A stretch of 64,000 bases of DNA from Solea solea (lineage: Eukaryota > Chordata > Actinopteri > Pleuronectiformes > Soleidae), in NCBI RefSeq assembly GCF_958295425.1, contig NC_081134.1:9298054-9362053 (forward strand), given 5' to 3'. Shown here piece by piece: positions 58,253 through 64,000 of the stretch. The number at the start of each line of letters is the position of its first letter. Position 1 is the stretch's first letter. Position numbers and translations under genes: made by a program. Under the pieces are notes generated by a model that had not been told where the DNA came from, did not search any database, and worked only from the letters and a program-made list of their open reading frames with translations.

Positions 58253-58599
58253 AAACGGTTATATTAATGAACACATCATTTATTTGGATGAACACCATCA
58301 GCCATTTCTTTCCCCGATCACTGAGGAGAAAGCGTGGCTGTGTTGAACTTGATTGTTAGCACAAACCTCTGAATTAGACAAGTGTGAACCAAACCTTAGC
58401 CTCACAAGTAACACAAAAGTAACGTAGTAGGCATAACTTTGCAAAGAAAGTAAGACTGTGACTGTAATAGATCATGTATTACATTTTAAAGTCACTTACC
58501 CGACATTGTTTATTAAGCCTATCAGCTCCACAACTCTCTCTCTGTGACTGTCTCTCAGTACAGCAGTGCTTTGGGTCTCTGTGCACACGTGCAGTACAT

Positions 58600-58790
58600 G
58601 CACAACAGGGTACACCACGGACAGGTCGCCAGCCCATCGCAGGGCAAACATATCAATTTAGAGTGACCCCTGCAAGTTTTTCCACTGTGGAAGGAAACTG
58701 GAGAACCCGCACACACAGGAAGACCACACAAACTCCACACTGAAAGGCCTGAACCTGGATGCACACCAGTGATCCTCTCGCTGTGAGGCA
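58600..58790 (-). mobile_element. SINE copy, internally shortened
   Basis: GGACAGGTCGCCAGCCCATC, ATCAATTTAGAGTG, GGAGAACCCGCACACACAGG and CAAACTCCACACTGAAAGGC are in the same order as in the 54165-54469 SINE, on the - strand. Confidence 0.7.
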
Positions 58791-61269
58791 ACAGTGCATG
58801 CCACATCCATCACCACGTTGCACTTCTTGAAAATGCTACACGATCGAGTGCCTACATACAGTTTCCTTTATTACTGTGTGCAGTGTGTGTGGTTTTTTTT
58901 CTTTTTTCTGTGAATAAATCCAGTTGTGAGTCTTGAATCATGTGTGGAGTTCATTTCCTGCACAAGTGTTCATTTCAGGGATTTGGGAAATCTCTTTGCA
59001 GAGGGAACAAAGCGCTGCAGCATTCTGACCCCGTGCCGGCTGATATCGCTCAAACATAGAGGGACACAGTTGAAACAAAGAGCTACCTATCTATGGGAAT
59101 TCTGCTCACATGCTCAAACCCCACTGACAAACACAAAGACAAAGTTTGCTTTCACCACTGGCGTCTCCTCACCGCTGTTCCTCTCATCTTTCCGTCGATG
59201 CACTTGTTCTCTCCCCCCTCCTCGTTTCAACTTTTTTAAATCCTCTTCTTGGTGAAATAATGATGCTGCCAAACACAGTGTGCTTCAACATTTGCTCCCC
59301 AACCAATTTTCAAGATTCAGGAGTTGACAATGATCCACACTAGCAAGAATCCCCGCTACGACATTGATGGAAGAAGGCAGATAAGGACCGTCCTAATTTG
59401 GCCAGCCTATACTCACGTTCAAACACTGAGCAAATATGGTTCTTAGATTTTAATCCGACTTCAGATTTCGCAGCTACACTTAAGCAGAGTCTCCACTCAG
59501 CGTGTTCACTTGATATTTTGTGTTGGATGCAAATCCATGATTCTCTCCATCTGTTGTGGCAACAGCATTACTCCGAATTGAAAGCATGAAACACGTGAAA
59601 ACATAAAATCTACATGGAGGACAAGAAACCCTGATAGAGCACTGGAAGGACTCTAATGTAAATGTAAACACAGACATTTCAGACCCATTCCAAGTGTGTC
59701 AGCAAGTGTTTTTCTCCTTGCCCTTCGCCCCACAGAGGGAAAACTGTCATTTCACCCAGTTGCGGTCTGTGGATGAGATTGTGTCTAATATTTTGGCACG
59801 CACGTCACACGGGAAAAGGGGTTGCTTTTCAAAGTAAATATGAAAACGCATACATTTTTTTTTTTTTTTTGCTTTGAGGAGTGAGCCTGTTGCCAGGAGA
59901 GATTGGGAGTAAAGTGGAGCAGTCAGCAAAAATAAATCAATAACAACAATCATCTAAAATAGATGGTATGCCTCAGAAAGCGCGAGAGGCATAAACTGCA
60001 TTGGCAGAAAATGTCAAGCTGTCAGGAAACATGTATTTTGCTGGATATTTAGTTGCCAGTATTAAGAAAAAGGACCAAAAAAAGTAGAGTTAATGAGAAA
60101 ATGATGTTCTGTTACATTAACACAGAAATGAATGTTTTCCTGTTATGACTAACACACGTTGACCGAGCATTTTTCTTTTCTCTATTTATTAGATTTAATA
60201 GTTGTTTACCATTTTGTTTCTAATCTCTAAGGCAATATGAAAAATTGCTCCATCGAGTGTGTTAAAAAGTAAGAATTACATTTCAGATTGCATACATTGT
60301 TTTCCTAAAGCCCACTCATACATACACGTTGTTATCGTTAATCTCTTCCAAACCTTATTGATTTCAATAAAATATTATGTCCTTTCATTCATTATGACTG
60401 CGTGCAATGACATAGTTCAACAAAATGACAGCGAATGGTTCAAATAATTAGAAATAAACTCTAATTTATTTTTGAGATATTGACCTTTCTTGCTGTGTGA
60501 TATACAGATTTAGAATGAAGCAATCACACATTCAGTACCTTGTTCTAACTGAAAGTTGTAAATATGTCTTTGAATTATCCTTTTTTTTTTTCTTAAGTAA
60601 CCTCAAGCTGCTTGAAGAAACATCCACAGAGCTCCAGACTGCTGTGGACAAACAGGTCATCAGGGGATTCCGGCTGTCAAACCAGATTGTGTTCACAGCA
60701 GCTACTAGAGCCTGTGACTGTCGTCTGTTAAAGAAAAGCCAAACTGACAGAAAGTGTATAACCCACCGGCCACAATGTCACTCAACAGGGCCTCTCATCT
60801 ACTTCTTCTTTAACTCTTTGATGATTAAGTTCACATATATCACATTCATTTTAAACCTGATCAGATCATCAATCAATCTATAGGTTGATTTAAGAAGAAT
60901 GAAATGACTTGCCTGTCAGATATGCGCTGGTTCCTTCATATATTTTACATTTTTAGAATTTACTACAGGACCATTTGAAAATGATTTTTTTAACTGAATC
61001 AGTCACAACCTTCAGATATCATTTCAGTGGTTCTTTTTTTTTCTTTTTGCTAAAGAACTGTTTGGTTTTAAAGAACCTCATTCTAAAATGTTCTTCAACA
61101 TGGATGGTTTATTATTTTATGTATCTATACTATAAGTAATATAAGTTCTTTGTCATTTTTGGGAGATTCAACACAAAATCAAAAAGACAGTTATGGAAAG
61201 TAAATAAACATAATATGTGTTGTGCAACACAATATTTCTATATTTCTATTCCTATATGTGTGTGTATGT

Positions 61270-61343
61270 GTATATATATATATATACATATATACATATA
61301 TACATATATACATATATATATATAGTATATATATATATACACA
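61270..61343. repeat. (TA)n/(TATACA)n complex microsatellite
   Basis: TA runs interleaved with TATATACA units, with a near-palindromic centre. Confidence 0.95.
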
Positions 61344-61359
61344 CAAAAGCTTTCGTATC

Positions 61360-61630
61360 AAGATTTAAGTGTGTGTGTGTGTGTTCTCAATGTTGTAACT
61401 TCTTAAGACTTTTGTCTGGCATAAACACTGACCTTGTCAGGACCAGGGGTCTTCATGGAGACAAAAACCTGGTCCTACTGAGGCAGAACCTCATTTCTGA
61501 GGAACTGGTTCGGTTAGGTTTCAGCTGGTTAGGGATAAGGCTTTTTTTTGTCCAAATGGATTGAAGTCAGTGCAGTGTCCTAAAAAGAATAGCTGCACAA
61601 ACCGGTCTGTGTGTGTTTGTGTGTGTGTGT
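61360..61630 (-). repeat. CA-flanked repeat, family 2, inverted copy
   Basis: GT runs at both ends enclose CATAAACACTGACCTTGTCA, ACCTGGTCCTACTGAGGCAG, AACCTCATTTCTGAGGAAC and AGGTTTCAGCTGGTTAGG, the reverse complement of the arrangement at 28055-28345. Confidence 0.65.
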
Positions 61631-61904
61631 GAGACTGTAAGACCTTGATTGGAATGAGTTTTTAAGCAGAGACACATTATCAAGAGGTTTTAAGCCCTGA
61701 ATTATATTCTCCTGTTCTTCCTTAATTAATGACTGGATAGAATAAACTTCATCCCACTACTGACCCACAAATACATCCTTACCCTTTACTTAAATAAATT
61801 CACATGTATATAACATACTGTCTGCTATTCCTTCCAGAATTCTGCTGGCTGTTTTTGTTCCTGTTGGTATATATGTATACCTGTTATATATGTACATGGG
61901 TTAT

Positions 61905-62095
61905 ATGTGTGCCGACAATATGGGTCCCAAAAGGGTTTGTCAGTGGTTTCCATGGTGGCCCCATCCGTGTTTGCCCATTTCAAGGCCATGGTGACTTAGA
62001 GCTCTTCCCAGTGGACATGCGGCTTGGAGTGGGCAAATTATGCAGGTGCCATATGGTTTCAGTAACATGGGCCCCTCGTTCTCTCTCAGCAAGCT
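61905..62095. repeat. GGCCC/CATGG-rich dispersed repeat
   Basis: GACAATATGGGTCCCAAAAG, GGTTTCCATGGTGGCCCCAT, GTTTGCCCATTTCAAGG and GTAACATGGGCCCC form the patterned 'TGGGCCCCATATGGG' type of repeat common in fish introns. Confidence 0.45.
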
Positions 62096-63230
62096 AGACT
62101 ACAAGCACACTGTGGATAAAAAAAAAATCTAATTTTAAGGGTAAATGATTCAAATTTGAAGACCTTTTGCTTTTCCTCTGTGTTCGTACTGAATATTTTC
62201 TGTTACTGAAGACTAAAAACGTTGCTAGGTCCTTGGTGACTTTTTTTTTTCTTCTTTTTTTGCAGCTTTTTGCATTTCACCGTAGACAGATTACCTTCAT
62301 AAAAAGAGTTCCTTGCTCTAAATTATCTCGTGGCATAATGAGCACATGGCTCTGTATGACTGAACAAACGAGGGCATGTGTCATTAGTCTCCTCCTTCTA
62401 CAGAGCTTAAATCACTCCAACTCTACCTGCTAACTTCTTGCATGTTTGAATCATTGTCATTGTCAGCCTCAGGCTGTGCTTTTGTGGATAGGGTGTGTTT
62501 AAGCTCCTGCTGCTCCGTCTACTCTCAGGGACCAGGTTTAGGTCCAGGTTCACCTTTACAGTTAAATGTGATTTGCTCTGTCACAAGTCTTGAGAGCAGT
62601 AAATCATGCTCACGGGCGATTCATATTACTGCACGCACGCAGATATTAACTTAGGCCTGTGCAATACAGGTCCTTGTGTGCATGTTAAACACGAGCAGTT
62701 CGGACCACCATGGTCATATGCCTGTGTAAAGAAGAAGCACAACCACAAGGAACTTCTTGTATTTGATTGACAGCTATCACTACAACTCTGGAGCGGAGCG
62801 GAATCGGGTAAGTGAAGGAAAGAAGCTCTGATGTGAAGCATCTGATGTTAGTTTTATTAAGCGTGATTTGCTTGTGAGCATGTTTTACTGCTCTCAAGAC
62901 TTTTGACATAAATGTGACGCCATAGATTAGGATCTGGTCCTTGAATACTTTGTACAGTTGGCTTAAATTTGGGGAAAAAAAGAAAATAATTGTCATGTAG
63001 CTGTGACATGCCATTAGGGGTTTCTCTGCATTGTGTGTGCGTGTGTGTGACCAGTGCAGCCACAGTGGACTTCCAGTCAGTGAGAGACATGCAGAGGCAA
63101 TTCATCACAGTCTTGCTGGACTGCTTCAGATAGCAGCCTACTTCCTAATTGCATTTGGGAGATTGTCACACCATACACTTGACCTCAGGGTGACAAATCA
63201 ACAGCTCACACAGCCGGAGAGGGCATGTCT

Positions 63231-63235
<5 letters not shown>

Positions 63236-63262
<27 letters not shown>
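63236..63262. repeat. (CA)n microsatellite
   Basis: About twelve CA units. Confidence 0.95.
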
Positions 63263-64000
63263 CGTTTATGATTATATACACACTCAGGAGGTCCAATTCC
63301 TTAAAGAACACAACCCAGGAATGGGGGACGATCAAATATCAGAGACTATTCACCTTTATTCTGCTGGGGGCTTCGGTGGTCTGCAATGCAGTTGGTGTTA
63401 ATTGCACTTTCTTAAGTTGTGAGAATAGAATGCATCAGGCGAAGCGTGACTGTCAGTTTTGCCTGTTAAGTGAACTGCACAAACATGTAGCTGTGGTGAT
63501 TTAAATGCTGTGGAGGAGAGCTCCGAGAGGCATTTCAGTCAAAAAGCCAATACCAAGTGGTGTGTTAACAGCTCAAGTGTGACACCACTATGAGCAGTTT
63601 AGGTTGCGACTTCTAGAGAGGCTCCATGTGAGTGAAAGATAATGGGCTTGAGTGTGGAAAGAGGACAGGGAAATAAGCCTTCGGCTAAGTACTCCACATT
63701 TTCTCCAGCAAAAAAAAAATATGTGAAAAAGGAAAAAGATAAATGAGGCACTAGGTTGTTTATCAAGTTAAGTGGGAAAATTGTGTGTGCGCGTGCGTGT
63801 GTGTGGCATGAAAAGTTAGAACACAAGAAAGAAAGCAGTTTTTTTTTCTTTTTACTTCAGCACTTCACAGTAAAATTCCAAACTCCAGCATGAGCAGCAA
63901 ATCCACCCGGAACAGAAAAACAACATCAGTTGAATTCCACTGGTGTAAATAAAGAAGAGGTCAAAGACATACAAAGAAGTGGATTAAAAAGTGAGTGACA

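Larger units (their letters stand above)
57226..64000 (-). other. clstn2: Upstream clstn2 intron, no further exon recognised
   Basis: I searched this stretch on the - strand for the preceding exon (the segment leading into the first cadherin repeat and the signal peptide) and did not find it. The interval holds repeats at about 58220, 58600, 61270, 61360 and 61905, but no other gene. Confidence 0.6.

Noticed and set aside
63031..63504. 157-codon + strand open frame
   Set aside because: It runs through a CA repeat (a His-Thr run) and shows no recognisable domain. It is a chance frame in an intron.

Overview
This window looks like nuclear DNA from a ray-finned, probably teleost, fish. The evidence is AT-rich sequence with long introns, abundant CA/GATA-type microsatellites, dispersed repeats typical of fish (tRNA-derived SINEs, LINE 3' tails, hAT-type DNA transposons), and split vertebrate genes with GT-AG introns. 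I see no bacterial genes, rRNA, CRISPR or operon structure. Most long open frames are chance frames.

Two vertebrate genes can be supported, and they converge tail to tail. On the left, the last coding exon of a SPRY-domain/SOCS-box gene, best matched to spsb4, lies on the + strand (16053-16180). Positions 1-16052 would be its last intron, and the SPRY exon is outside the window. On the right, a calsyntenin gene, best matched to clstn2, lies on the - strand. Sixteen coding exons, all phase-consistent, run from 57225 down to the stop codon at 23931, followed by a probable 3'UTR of about 1.95 kb with a poly(A) signal near 21976. They encode about 871 residues: both cadherin repeats, the laminin-G/LNS-like domain, the membrane-proximal region, one transmembrane helix and an acidic cytoplasmic tail. 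The signal-peptide and first-cadherin exons lie beyond 64000 or were not recognised. SPSB4 and CLSTN2 are also neighbours on human chromosome 3q23 (from memory), so the pairing supports both names.

Between the genes (16181-21960) there is no confident gene. There is one notable CpG-rich block (about 21120-21440) with two perfect CRE palindromes 22 bp apart and a possible short first exon on the - strand.

The remaining sequence is intron with many mobile elements. These include two related hAT-type miniature elements with perfect 8-bp target duplications (297-511 and 51767-52145), a 1.03-kb hAT-type element with an 8-bp duplication (6969-8001), and a decayed BED-finger hAT transposase fragment (5567-6070). 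There is also a 1-kb element with long terminal inverted repeats (41104-42113), a full-length SINE with a 12-13 bp duplication (54165-54469), a tRNA-like SINE (5392-5545) and several families of CA-associated repeats. Several low-complexity tracts sit directly beside clstn2 splice sites and could affect splicing.
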